DNA of 33,540 nt. Source: Acidobacteriota bacterium. GTDB taxonomy: Bacteria; Acidobacteriota; Terriglobia; Acidiferrales; 2-02-FULL-67-57. The notes under the pieces were generated by a model, which was not told the DNA's origin, ran no database searches, and was given only the letters and a program-made list of their open reading frames with translations. The translations under genes were made by a program, and so were the position numbers. Of the stretch, positions 1 through 9,360 are shown piece by piece (the first letter of the stretch is position 1; each line of letters opens with the position of its first letter). The stretch covers positions 1 through 33,540 of the forward strand of contig JACZYA010000016.1 of NCBI GenBank assembly GCA_022571295.1. The letters are read 5' to 3'.

Positions 1-141
1 GAATCTCTCTGCGATGGGACAGTCCTGTTCCCAACAGGGAAACTCACCCTGGCAGATGTCGCAGGTATGGGTGTGGGTTGGCTTGTCTACTCCCGACATG
101 AGAGCGTGGCGACCCATGCCGTCATTGATGGGAAAAACTAG
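1..141 (+). CDS. C-terminal end of a hypothetical protein truncated by the window edge
   Basis: Frame 1 is open from base 1 to TAG at 139-141 (ESLCDGTVLFPTGKLTLADVAGMGVGWLVYSRHESVATHAVIDGKN*). No family recognised. Confidence 0.35.
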   Translation, partial: ESLCDGTVLFPTGKLTLADVAGMGVGWLVYSRHESVATHAVIDGKN

Positions 142-364
142 CGTGTTTGGCGATGCAGTTTCCCCAGGCAACATGAGCCGCTACTGAGAGACTTATCCTA
201 CCGTTTGGCTATGGTGTCAACTAATCCTCTGCGCGTTGACTTGCCTGGGAGCCGGGCTGCGATGGGAGCCAGTCTGAACCAGTAATCGAGTCGCACTTGC
301 CTGACAAGAGCGAGAAGCGGATGATCAAAAACCGCGTAAACTAGGTCTTCAGAAGGACACGCAA

Positions 365-1390
365 ATGGGTGTCACTACACTGCTGCTGGGTTTGGTCGCT
401 CTGTTTCTGCTGCTGCTACTTGCGGGCATGGCCTACCAGGCGATCGGCAGCGCCCGAGACGCTCGGCGCTATCCACCGCCCGGGCGGATGGTGGACGTGG
501 GAGGCCATCGCTTACATCTCTACTGCACGGGCGAAGGCAATCCCACAGTGGTGCTGGATTCCGGGCTTCCCGGGACTTCACTCAGTTGGCGGTGGGTGCA
601 ACCGGAAGTCGCCAGCTTCACGCGCGTGTGCAGCTACGAACGAGCCGGACTGGGTTGGAGTGAGGCCGGTCCGAGGCCCCGCACCAGCCGTCAAATCGTC
701 GCAGAACTTCGCACCCTGCTAAACCACGCTGGCATCGAAGGACCGTATGTGCTGGTGGGGCATTCGTTCGGCGGGTTTACCGCCCGCCTCTTTGCCAGCC
801 AGTACCCGGAGGAAGTTGTCGGGATGGTGTTAGTCGATCCCATCCACCCACAGGAGTGGTTGCCGCTGGCCGAGGAAGCAAGAAGAAAACTGGTGGGTGG
901 AGCGAGGATGTCCCGCTACGGCGCTCTGCTCGCGCGGCTGGGCATCGCGCGGCTGGTCGCCTTTCTGGGCAGTGTGGGCGCGGCAAGATTGGCGCGCGGG
1001 GTTGTGCGGATAATGACGGTCGGGGTCATCCGGCGGCAGGAACAGATGGTCGCGCCGGGCGGCAAGCTCCCCGCCCAGTGGCGACCCGTCGTCAGGTCAT
1101 TCTGGCTGCAGCCCAAGGCCTACGAGGCCATGGCCGGCCAAATAGAATCCCTCCCGGAAAGCGCGGAGCAGGTGGCGGCGGCCGGTGGGTTCGGAGAGAT
1201 GCCGTTAGTCGTCATGTCGGCCGGCAACCCGGATGCAACCCGGATTCAGCGACAGGAAGAGGCGGCGCGGCTTTCTACCAAGGGCGAACACGTCATTGCG
1301 CCCCACAGTGGCCATTGGATTCAGCTCGACCAGCCCCAACTGGTGGCGGAGGCCATTCGCAAGGTGGTTGAGTCAGCTCGTCGCGGATAG
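365..1390 (+). CDS. alpha/beta hydrolase, membrane-anchored by an N-terminal TM segment
   Basis: 341 aa ORF, RBS-like AGAAGGA upstream; GHSFGG nucleophile elbow, LDSGLPG oxyanion region, C-terminal SGHWIQLDQP His region. Confidence 0.9.
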   Translation: MGVTTLLLGLVALFLLLLLAGMAYQAIGSARDARRYPPPGRMVDVGGHRLHLYCTGEGNPTVVLDSGLPGTSLSWRWVQPEVASFTRVCSYERAGLGWSEAGPRPRTSRQIVAELRTLLNHAGIEGPYVLVGHSFGGFTARLFASQYPEEVVGMVLVDPIHPQEWLPLAEEARRKLVGGARMSRYGALLARLGIARLVAFLGSVGAARLARGVVRIMTVGVIRRQEQMVAPGGKLPAQWRPVVRSFWLQPKAYEAMAGQIESLPESAEQVAAAGGFGEMPLVVMSAGNPDATRIQRQEEAARLSTKGEHVIAPHSGHWIQLDQPQLVAEAIRKVVESARRG

Positions 1391-1984
1391 AGAGAGCTGT
1401 TTCCCCGCTTTGGGGGCAACCTCTACATTGTGCCCGTCGGCAATGACTAGCTAAATTCCACGCTAACACCCGCTTCCAATCCCTCCTCCGCCGCATGAAC
1501 TTCCCGGAGTAGGCTCGAGGCCCGCATCTCGTCGCGGCTCGCCAAAAGGCTAGATTCACCCCAGCGAGAATTTCTGGTGAAATGGAAACGAAATTACCTT
1601 AGGAATCCTGGGTCTCCAACACCCCCCAGGGGGTGTCACTCCAAGCAATCGTGTGTGCCCACAGCGTGCCTGAAACTATCATCCTTGACACCGCACCTCG
1701 CCCCCTAGAGGCATCGGTGTAGATGAGGCGGACAAGAGGCAGACAAATCTCGCAGGATTTCAATTGGTCGTGCCTCAGCACCCGGTAGAGAGAGTCGTAG
1801 AAAGGGGGCCAGTCCTTTCCCAGCGCGCCATCGAGCGAGAGCCGGTTTGGGTAGGGGTCGCCATTACGCTGCCACCGGGAGAGAAAATTTGGGAACAACT
1901 TGGGAACAATAAGCCCCGAATACCGTGCTATACGGTGATGTAAGACGCAGGAAGAAGCTAGACGAACCAACAAGATAGTGTTTG

Positions 1985-2030
1985 GAGCGACAACGGCAGG
2001 TCGTCAGTTCAATTCTGACCGCCGGCTCCA
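1985..2030 (+). other. probable 3' tRNA fragment (tRNA-Thr-like), candidate att-site scar
   Basis: AGGTC, then T-stem GTCAG (2003-2007), loop TTCAATT, CTGAC (2015-2019), acceptor 3' strand CGCCGGC (2020-2026), discriminator T and CCA (2028-2030). The expected 5' acceptor (GCCGGCG), D arm and full anticodon arm are absent upstream. Confidence 0.5.
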
Positions 2031-2174
2031 ACTTCTACCTGTTCCACAACAAGTTGTCCCACCGTCTCTCGGCACGCCGCCTCGCGGGTGGGCTACTACT
2101 CTGGGACTCGCTGCGGCGTTTCGACGAGATCTTCAGGGCTGGGCTGAAGCTGCTGGTGTACACTCGGAGGACTG

Positions 2175-3107
2175 ATGCGGGCACTGGCTATAGACTTGGG
2201 CGGAACGCACGCAAAGTGCGCCGTGGTGGAAGATCGGAAGGTTCAAGCAGCGCGACATCTTGATCTCGACAGCGCGCAGGGGCTCAACACAGCCCTTCCG
2301 CTCTTGGCCGGCACCTTGCGGGAGCTGCTGAGCGAATGCGGTCTCTCGGCCAAGGATTGTGCGGGCCTCTCTTTTGGCTCGTGCGGCATCGTCGATTCAT
2401 CCACCGGGCGCTTCCTCTCCACGAATCAGAAGTGGGACGACGCGCCCAGTCTGGACTTGCCGGAGTGGTGCCGGCAGGAATTCTCTCTCCCCTTAAGACT
2501 CGAAAACGATGCGCGCATGGCCCTGCTGGGCGAATGGTACGCGGGGGCGGCAAGAGGGTTCGAGGACGTGGCCATGCTCACCCTGGGCACGGGTATCGGC
2601 GGCGCGGCCATGATTGGGGGACGCCTCTTGCGCGGGAAACACTCTCAGGCGGGCAACCTCGGAGGGCATCAACCCGTGCTGTTTACCGGCAGAGCGTGTA
2701 CCTGCGGCGGCATTGGTTGTGCCGAGGCGGAGGCCGGCGGCTGGTCGCTTCCGCTGATCGCCCGGGAGTGGCCGGGGTTTGAACAGAGCGCGCTGGCGAA
2801 AGAGGCTCAGGTCAACTTCGAAGCGCTTTTCCGCTTGGCGGGACAAGGCGACCGCGTCTCGGGCGAGGTTCGCGACCGATGCCTGCACGTCTGGGCGGCA
2901 GCGGCCGTGGGCATGGTGCACGCGTTTGATCCGGAAGTAGTCGTTTTCGGCGGGGGCGTAATGAAAAGCGCCGATGTGATTCTGCCCTTCATTCAGGAGC
3001 ATGTGAGCAAGCATGCCTGGACTCCCTGGGGGAAAGTTCAGGTGCGTGCCGCGGAACTCGGCAACGACGCCGGATTGCTGGGTGCCATCCCTCTTCTGAG
3101 TGAGTAG
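2175..3107 (+). CDS. ROK family sugar kinase (glucokinase-like)
   Basis: 310 aa; N-terminal DLGGTHAK phosphate-binding motif, TLGTGIGGA, ROK zinc motif CTCGGIGCAE. Confidence 0.92.
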   Translation: MRALAIDLGGTHAKCAVVEDRKVQAARHLDLDSAQGLNTALPLLAGTLRELLSECGLSAKDCAGLSFGSCGIVDSSTGRFLSTNQKWDDAPSLDLPEWCRQEFSLPLRLENDARMALLGEWYAGAARGFEDVAMLTLGTGIGGAAMIGGRLLRGKHSQAGNLGGHQPVLFTGRACTCGGIGCAEAEAGGWSLPLIAREWPGFEQSALAKEAQVNFEALFRLAGQGDRVSGEVRDRCLHVWAAAAVGMVHAFDPEVVVFGGGVMKSADVILPFIQEHVSKHAWTPWGKVQVRAAELGNDAGLLGAIPLLSE

Positions 3108-3243
3108 CCTGGTGCCACGGCGCTCGACCTACGGCAAGTTTTCCTGCGTCGTCGAACGGACTACCTCAAACCACCGGCTCTGCACGATTTCTACTTGTAG
3201 GGATTCTTGTTTCTTGTCGCCGATGCGAGACCGTAATGGAAGT

Positions 3244-3288
3244 GTTGCCTCCGGCGGTGGGGTTCAATTCCCCTCCGCCGGAGGCAAC
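3244..3288. repeat. long near-perfect hairpin (18 paired positions, one T.T mismatch, 7-nt loop)
   Basis: GTTGCCTCCGGCGG-T-GGGG-TTCAATT-CCCC-T-CCGCCGGAGGCAAC, pairing read directly from the sequence. No T-tract follows. Confidence 0.85.
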
Positions 3289-3330
3289 TCCGAAGGTGAG
3301 TGTCTGTGCACTAGCCTCCCGTGCGCGCAG

Positions 3331-3732
3331 CTAGAACGGGATGCTTATGCCGATGCCGATGTGAATGCGTCCCCGGCGGTGGTGACCCCCACCGTGACCG
3401 CGCCCATGCCCGTAGCCATGCCCATAGCCGTGGCCGCGAGAATGGTCATAACCGTAGGCGTAACCCTGAGACTGGCGGTAGTGACGATGATGGTCGTGGC
3501 CGTAGTAACGAGCCCGGCGGTGGCGGCGATAATGGTCGGACCTGTAGTGGCGATCCCGGCGTTGGTAACGATGATCGTCTCGATCGTAGTCTCGGTCATC
3601 GTAGCGGTCGTACCGGACATCGGCGCGTGCGTCCCGGTCGCGGTTGCGGGTATTGTGGTCCGCCCGTAAGGGGGTGAAGCCCGTTCCTACGAAAACAGCG
3701 AGCAAGAGCAACAACTTGTAAAGCCGTCTCAT
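3331..3732 (-). CDS. secreted low-complexity His/Arg/Tyr/Gly/Asp-rich protein
   Basis: Strong SD (GGAGG upstream of ATG), signal peptide MRRLYKLLLLLAVFVGTGFTPLRA, then RDRDxRYDRYDDRDYDRD and GHGYGHGYGHGRGHGGGHH, ending IHIGIGISIPF. Confidence 0.7.
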   Translation of the reverse strand: MRRLYKLLLLLAVFVGTGFTPLRADHNTRNRDRDARADVRYDRYDDRDYDRDDHRYQRRDRHYRSDHYRRHRRARYYGHDHHRHYRQSQGYAYGYDHSRGHGYGHGYGHGRGHGGGHHRRGRIHIGIGISIPF

Positions 3733-3947
3733 AAGCCACCTCCTCCCTCTTCTAATCTGGATGCTGAATCAACGCCAAAGGTTTCCTCTCGAAAAATAGC
3801 TCCATCGGTTGGTGGAACCTGCCGGACATACTTGCAGCAAGCAGCCGGTTCCATCCCCATCGCCGGGGCCCTTAGCGAACGCGTGGGAGGCTTGCCCGGT
3901 CGCCGCTACGCGGATAGAATGAATGCTCTGCTGGAAGGAGAGAAACT

Positions 3948-4175
3948 GTGCCGATTTTCGAATATGTCTGCAAGCAATGCCAGCATCACTTTGAGGCGAT
4001 TGTCCAGGGAGCGGCGCTGCCGGAGTGCCCCACCTGCGCAAGCAAGGAGCTGGAGAAACAGCTCTCGGTCTTCGCGGTAGGGGGTAAGGGTGTCGGCTTG
4101 GCTGCGCGCGAACCGGCCGGCGCTTGCGGAACCTGCGGCGACCCGCGCGGGCCCGGCTCCTGTTCTCTGAACTAA
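3948..4175 (+). CDS. FmdB-family zinc ribbon protein
   Basis: GTG start after GGAGAGAAA; MPIFEYVCKQCQHHFEAIV...CPTCAS is the typical FmdB/CxxC zinc ribbon. Confidence 0.9.
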   Translation: MPIFEYVCKQCQHHFEAIVQGAALPECPTCASKELEKQLSVFAVGGKGVGLAAREPAGACGTCGDPRGPGSCSLN

Positions 4176-4206
4176 GCCCCACCTGCATACCGGCAAGGCA
4201 AACAGC

Positions 4207-4404
4207 CTAGCGCGAGAAGAGGTACATCACCCACCCCAAACCCACGCCAACTACCACGAAGAGCAGGAAAGTCCAGAGGAATTCTTTGGCGCGCTCCCGC
4301 CAGGTTCTGTGACTGATGACGGCGAACACCGCCGAGGTAAAAAAAGCAAACAGCGCCAGCGCTTGGAAATGGCTGAGGACCAAAGGTTGGGCGAGCAAGT
4401 GCAT
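4207..4404 (-). CDS. small two-TM membrane protein
   Basis: 65 aa with two hydrophobic segments, directly downstream of 4408-4857 on the same strand. Confidence 0.6.
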   Translation of the reverse strand: MHLLAQPLVLSHFQALALFAFFTSAVFAVISHRTWRERAKEFLWTFLLFVVVGVGLGWVMYLFSR

Positions 4405-4407
4405 GGG

Positions 4408-4857
4408 TTAATCCTTCTTCCCGACGGCGATGTCGTAAGCGTCGAGCACGGTGAGCAAATTCAGCAAGCCCGCGCACAGGAAAAATACTGTGCCGTAGTC
4501 GCCGCTGGCGCGCGCCAGGTAGTCGCGCCCGAACCCGGCCATCCAGCCCAGGAAGAAGAGCAAGCCAGCGCCCAGATCGCCGAGGAACGCCAGGACGTGC
4601 AGCAGCCCGACGAACATCCCTTGCCCCTCGCCAAAGGGCAGGACATACAGTTTGGCGCCCATCGCTATTCCCAGGCCCGCCATCGCTGCCACCGACACAA
4701 AGAATATGCCCGCCCGATCATATTTTCGTTGCACCAGATGCCCCAGGCCCGGCAGCAGCCAACCCAAGAAACCAACCACATACGGCCAGGCCGCCGGGCC
4801 GGTGCGCCCTGCTCGACGCTGCGCTTCCGCCGGTCTAGGCGTCGCAGTGTTAGTCAT
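4408..4857 (-). CDS. conserved multi-TM membrane protein of unknown function
   Basis: 149 aa from ATG at 4857 (MTNTATPRPAEAQ...), ATGA overlap with the upstream M24 peptidase; GFLGWLLPGLGHLVQRKYDRAGIFF resembles TM2-like membrane proteins. Confidence 0.75.
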   Translation of the reverse strand: MTNTATPRPAEAQRRAGRTGPAAWPYVVGFLGWLLPGLGHLVQRKYDRAGIFFVSVAAMAGLGIAMGAKLYVLPFGEGQGMFVGLLHVLAFLGDLGAGLLFFLGWMAGFGRDYLARASGDYGTVFFLCAGLLNLLTVLDAYDIAVGKKD

Positions 4858-6041
4858 GCTTTCCCCTTCCCCACACATACAATCTCGTTCTGCACCGCGC
4901 CGGTTGGGCCTGCGCTGCGCTCGTCCACGTAGACGTCCACCTCCAAGCGCACGCCGAATTCGGGCAGGTAGATCCCCGGCTCCACCGAGAAACACGTGCC
5001 CGTGATAATCTCGCGCTCGTCGTGCGTCTCCAGGTTGTCCATGTTGGCTCCGGTGGAGTGTACCTCTTCCCCAATGGAATGGCCGGTGCGATGCACAAAG
5101 CGGTCGCCGTATCCGTGCCGGCAAATCACCCCGCGAGCCGCGTCATCCACCTGGTAGCCGCGGATGGTTTCACCCCGGCTGACCGCTCGGCTTACAAACT
5201 CCACCGCCGCGTCGCGGGCCTCACGCACCACAGTGAAGATTTTCCGCTGGCTGGCCGGCGCCTCGTCCCCGACGTAGCCCACCCAGGTGATGTCATAGTA
5301 CACCGCCTCGGGCTGGTTCAGCTTGGCCCACACATCCAGCAGCACCCAATCGCCGACGCGAATCTGCTGGGAGCTGGCAGCCGGCGGCTCGTAGTGCGGG
5401 TTGCCGCTGTTCTCGTTGACCGCCACGATGGGGCCATCGTCGGTCACCAAGCCCTGAGCTGCGAACTGTTGCAGAATCCATTGCTGCAAGTCGTACTCGG
5501 TCAATTTCTTCCCGGCTTGGATTTGGTCTGTAATTTGCCTGAAGGCCGCCGCCATAATCCCGTCAACCAGCTTCCCGGCCGCCCGGTGGCTCTCCACCTG
5601 TGCACGCGACCAACGCGCTTCAAACTGTTGCACCAAGTCCGCCGAGGTAACCACTTCCGGGCCGAAGCTGCGCACCAATTCGATCGTCCCTCCGTCCACC
5701 AGCGACACATACGGGATGGCGTTTTGCGGCGAGTATTGCATGGCGACGCGCTTGGCCGAACCCAGGACGCTCGCTAGTTTTTCGCGCTGCTCGTTCCAGG
5801 CGACGTATTCGTGCTTTTGGCCCGGCAGCTTGTCCAGGCGGTTGGCCTCGATGCGGTGGACCAGCTTCTGGGGCGTGCCCTGCGCGGGAACAAAGTAGTA
5901 CCAGCGGCGGGTGACCATCTCCGCTTGCAGGCCCAGCACCCGGTAGGCAATCGGGTCGCGCCCATGAAAATCATAGAAGAGCCAGCCGTCCAGTCCTTGG
6001 CTTTGGAGCTCGGCCTGAATCTTGCTCAGATCGAAGCTCAC
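4854..6041 (-). CDS. M24 family metallopeptidase (Xaa-Pro aminopeptidase/dipeptidase-like)
   Basis: GTG start at 6041 overlapping the stop of the symporter gene; M24 ligands in VLLDVWAKLNQPEAVYYDITW, HRTGHSIG, SVEPGIY and VRLEVDVYV. Confidence 0.88.
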   Translation of the reverse strand: MSFDLSKIQAELQSQGLDGWLFYDFHGRDPIAYRVLGLQAEMVTRRWYYFVPAQGTPQKLVHRIEANRLDKLPGQKHEYVAWNEQREKLASVLGSAKRVAMQYSPQNAIPYVSLVDGGTIELVRSFGPEVVTSADLVQQFEARWSRAQVESHRAAGKLVDGIMAAAFRQITDQIQAGKKLTEYDLQQWILQQFAAQGLVTDDGPIVAVNENSGNPHYEPPAASSQQIRVGDWVLLDVWAKLNQPEAVYYDITWVGYVGDEAPASQRKIFTVVREARDAAVEFVSRAVSRGETIRGYQVDDAARGVICRHGYGDRFVHRTGHSIGEEVHSTGANMDNLETHDEREIITGTCFSVEPGIYLPEFGVRLEVDVYVDERSAGPTGAVQNEIVCVGKGKA

Positions 6042-7471
6042 GACTCCACCGCCATCACGGCACGCCACTTCTCTTCCGGCGGCGGCGCCGTCGCCAGGCT
6101 CACCCCCACCAGCAACAAGGTCGAAAGCAGCAGCGCGGGGATCACCGCGTCCACCTCCTGCGTGAAGGCGATGAACGCCGAAGTGGATTCCATGCCCGCG
6201 ACCAAGTTCCACCCGATGCTAACCGCCGTCCCGCTCACAATCGAGGCCAGCGCTCCGTGTCGATTGGCTCGTTTCCAAAAGAAGGCCGCCAGCACCACCG
6301 GTGTCACGCCCGCGCCATAGACCGTGTAGGCATAGAGCATCATCTTGAGAACCGACTCGGTAAATACTGCCAGCGCAAGCGCCACTCCGCCCAGCACAAT
6401 CACAATGCCGCGCGACCACAACAGAATCCGCCGCTCGCTGGCCTGTGGATTAATAAAGCGGTGGTACACGTCGTGGATCAAGTTGCTGGCGGGTGAAAAC
6501 AAGAAGTTGTTGGCGGTGGAGAGGACCTGGCCGAATATCCCGCCCAACAGCAACGCCCCCAGTATGGCGGGTAGCCCCTGCCGCGCCGCCACCGGGATGA
6601 CGGTGCGCGGCTCAATGCCCTGGTAAATCGCGCTGCCAACCACGGCCAGCACAATGATGACGGTTTCAAGTATCAAGGTTCCGATCAGCCAGCCGGTAAC
6701 GGAAATCTTCGCGTCCCGCTCACTGCGGGCGGAGAAGAACTTCTGGTACATGGTCTGATTGCCCAGCAGCAAAAGCAACGTCGGCAGAAAATAATTCAAC
6801 GTCTGGTACCACTTGAAGGGTCCGAAGACGGTAAAGTGACTATCCGGCAGCGCTGCTCGCACGCCGCTCCACCCTCCAGCGGCGCTAATCAAAAACGGCA
6901 CCGCAATAACCGTTGTGAGGGTGGCCAGCACACCGATGATCACATCGAGATACGCCACAGACTTCATTCCCGCCAGCGCAGTAAACAAAATGACGAAACC
7001 GGCAATGATGTACCGGCCTGTCATAGGGTCAATCGTCTCCGGGAAAATCAAACTGAGTATGTCCCCGCCCCCGATAAACTGGTAACTGGTAATGCCCACA
7101 TAGGAGATGACAATCGCGAGGGTTCCGAACAGCCGCGCAAAGCGATCGTAGCGGGCTTCCAGCAGGTCCGGGACAGTGTACTGGGCGAACCGGCGCGCGC
7201 GGGCCGCGATCAGGTAGATAACCAGCAGCCCCACCCAGCCTCCGGCGGGCTGCCAGAGAGCGGCAAAACCATTCTTGAAAGCGTTTTCTGCGCCGCCGAA
7301 AAGACTTCCCGACCCGATCCAGCTCGAAAGCAAGGTGAATACCAGAATCGGCCAGGCCAGCTTCCGCCCGGCCAGCACAAAGTCTGCCTTGCTTTTAACC
7401 CGCAGACTGCGCTCAATGCTGACCGCCAGCAAGATGGCCATCATGCCGATCAGCACAACTGCGTACAACAT
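6038..7471 (-). CDS. sodium:solute symporter family (SSS) transporter
   Basis: 477 aa, about 13 TM segments; KSKADFVLAGRKLAWPILVFTLLSSWIGSGSLFGGAENAFKNG is typical of SSS. Confidence 0.92.
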   Translation of the reverse strand: MLYAVVLIGMMAILLAVSIERSLRVKSKADFVLAGRKLAWPILVFTLLSSWIGSGSLFGGAENAFKNGFAALWQPAGGWVGLLVIYLIAARARRFAQYTVPDLLEARYDRFARLFGTLAIVISYVGITSYQFIGGGDILSLIFPETIDPMTGRYIIAGFVILFTALAGMKSVAYLDVIIGVLATLTTVIAVPFLISAAGGWSGVRAALPDSHFTVFGPFKWYQTLNYFLPTLLLLLGNQTMYQKFFSARSERDAKISVTGWLIGTLILETVIIVLAVVGSAIYQGIEPRTVIPVAARQGLPAILGALLLGGIFGQVLSTANNFLFSPASNLIHDVYHRFINPQASERRILLWSRGIVIVLGGVALALAVFTESVLKMMLYAYTVYGAGVTPVVLAAFFWKRANRHGALASIVSGTAVSIGWNLVAGMESTSAFIAFTQEVDAVIPALLLSTLLLVGVSLATAPPPEEKWRAVMAVES

Positions 7472-7519
7472 TCGCGCTCCTGTTCTGTGCGGGTTTCGCC
7501 CCCCTGGGCGGGAAAAAAA

Positions 7520-7845
7520 TTACTCCGACTCGCCTGCGCTGGAGCCGGAGTGGGCAGGTCCGAGCTGGAGGCGTTCCAACACCATGGCCGCGGTCAGCCC
7601 CGCTACCTCCACCACCTTGAGCGAAGCCAACTGGCCGGCGGTTATCTTAACCAAAGCCCGTGGCACATGCAAACACTCGGCCAGCAGCGCCACCACGGCT
7701 TGGTTCGCCCGGCCATCAATGGGTGGCGCAAGTACCCGCAAGCGCAACCTGCCATCGTGGACGCCGACAATTCCTTCCCGCCGGGCGCGCGCCTGCACTT
7801 TGACTCGGAAACGCACGCCGCGGGCCCGCTCTTCCAGCACCAGGC

Positions 7846-7849
<4 letters not shown>
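7520..7849 (-). CDS. DUF167/YggU family protein
   Basis: 109 aa; VKVQARARREGIVG...LRVLAPPIDGRANQAVVALLAE..., adjacent to yggS as is common. Confidence 0.9.
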
Positions 7850-8556
<707 letters not shown>

Positions 8557-8630
8557 TCCGTTTGTGGGTCGCCGCAAATTCTACCACCCTCCTGCTCGTT
8601 CCGGCGTTCGTGCTATAGTCAGAGAGTACA

Positions 8631-8684
8631 ATGAAAACTTTACTTTTGCCCAGCCGGTCCGAAAGCTGGCCCAAGCTCTCCTAA
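8631..8684 (+). CDS. possible 17-codon leader ORF upstream of tmk
   Basis: ATG at 8631 reads MKTLLLPSRSESWPKLS*, TAA at 8682-8684; tmk ATG begins at 8686. Confidence 0.3.
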   Translation: MKTLLLPSRSESWPKLS

Positions 8685-8685
8685 G

Positions 8686-9360
8686 ATGTCCCCTCGCCCA
8701 CGGCGCGGACGTTTTCTTACTTTTGAAGGCATTGACGGCTGCGGCAAGACTACGCAACTCAAGCAGTTGGCCGAGCACCTCAAGCGCCTGCGGCTCCCGT
8801 TCGTAGTGACGCGCGAGCCCGGCGGCTCGGAAACCAGCGAGCGTATCCGTGAGGTGTTGCTGAGCTGCGAGAGCACCGGCATGGAGGCTGCCGCAGAGTT
8901 GCTGCTCTACTTTGCCGCTCGCGCGGAGAACGTCGCCCGCATCATCCGCCCGGCGCTCGCCCAGGGGCGTTTCGTTCTGTGCGACCGCTTCACCGATGCC
9001 ACCATCGCCTACCAAGGCTACGGGCGCGGCCTCGACTTGCGCCTGATCCGCCGCCTGCACAAATTTGCCTGCCAGGGCCTCAACCCCGACCTGACCTTCG
9101 TCATCGACATCGATCCCCACACCAGCGTCCGCCGGGCTTTGCAACGCAACACGGAAGCCAGCCGCGACGAAAGCCGCTTCGAGCAGGAAAGCCTGGAGTT
9201 CTACCAGCGTGTCCGCCGCGGTTACCACGCCCTGGCCCGGCAGGAGCCCCGCCGGGTGCGCATGATCCCGGGCGAGGACACGATCGAAAACGTCCACCAG
9301 AAAATCCTGTTTCAGGCCCGCCGCTTGATCGCCGCCGCCCAACGGAGAGGCAAGCGATGA
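8686..9360 (+). CDS. tmk: thymidylate kinase
   Basis: FLTFEGIDGCGKTTQLKQL P-loop, TREPGGSE, LCDRFTDATIAYQGYGRG. Confidence 0.96.
   Translation: MSPRPRRGRFLTFEGIDGCGKTTQLKQLAEHLKRLRLPFVVTREPGGSETSERIREVLLSCESTGMEAAAELLLYFAARAENVARIIRPALAQGRFVLCDRFTDATIAYQGYGRGLDLRLIRRLHKFACQGLNPDLTFVIDIDPHTSVRRALQRNTEASRDESRFEQESLEFYQRVRRGYHALARQEPRRVRMIPGEDTIENVHQKILFQARRLIAAAQRRGKR

Noticed and set aside
1599-1973. 124-aa minus-strand ORF considered as an integrase remnant next to the tRNA fragment
   Set aside because: No tyrosine or serine recombinase motif could be recognised; left as unassigned sequence.
3244-3288. Integron attC-type recombination site
   Set aside because: attC ends are RYYYAAC...GTTRRRY; here the ends run GTT...AAC in the opposite sense and the purine/pyrimidine pattern does not fit.
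3244-3288. Intact tRNA (including selenocysteine tRNA because of the long stem)
   Set aside because: The two stem halves are directly joined by the 7-nt loop with no D or anticodon arms, so it is a simple hairpin.
3100-3669. 189-aa plus-strand ORF with a Val/Met/Ala-rich second half resembling TM segments
   Set aside because: It is the complement of the repetitive H/R/Y/G codons of the minus-strand gene 3331-3732, which has a signal peptide and strong SD. It also crosses the 3244-3288 hairpin.
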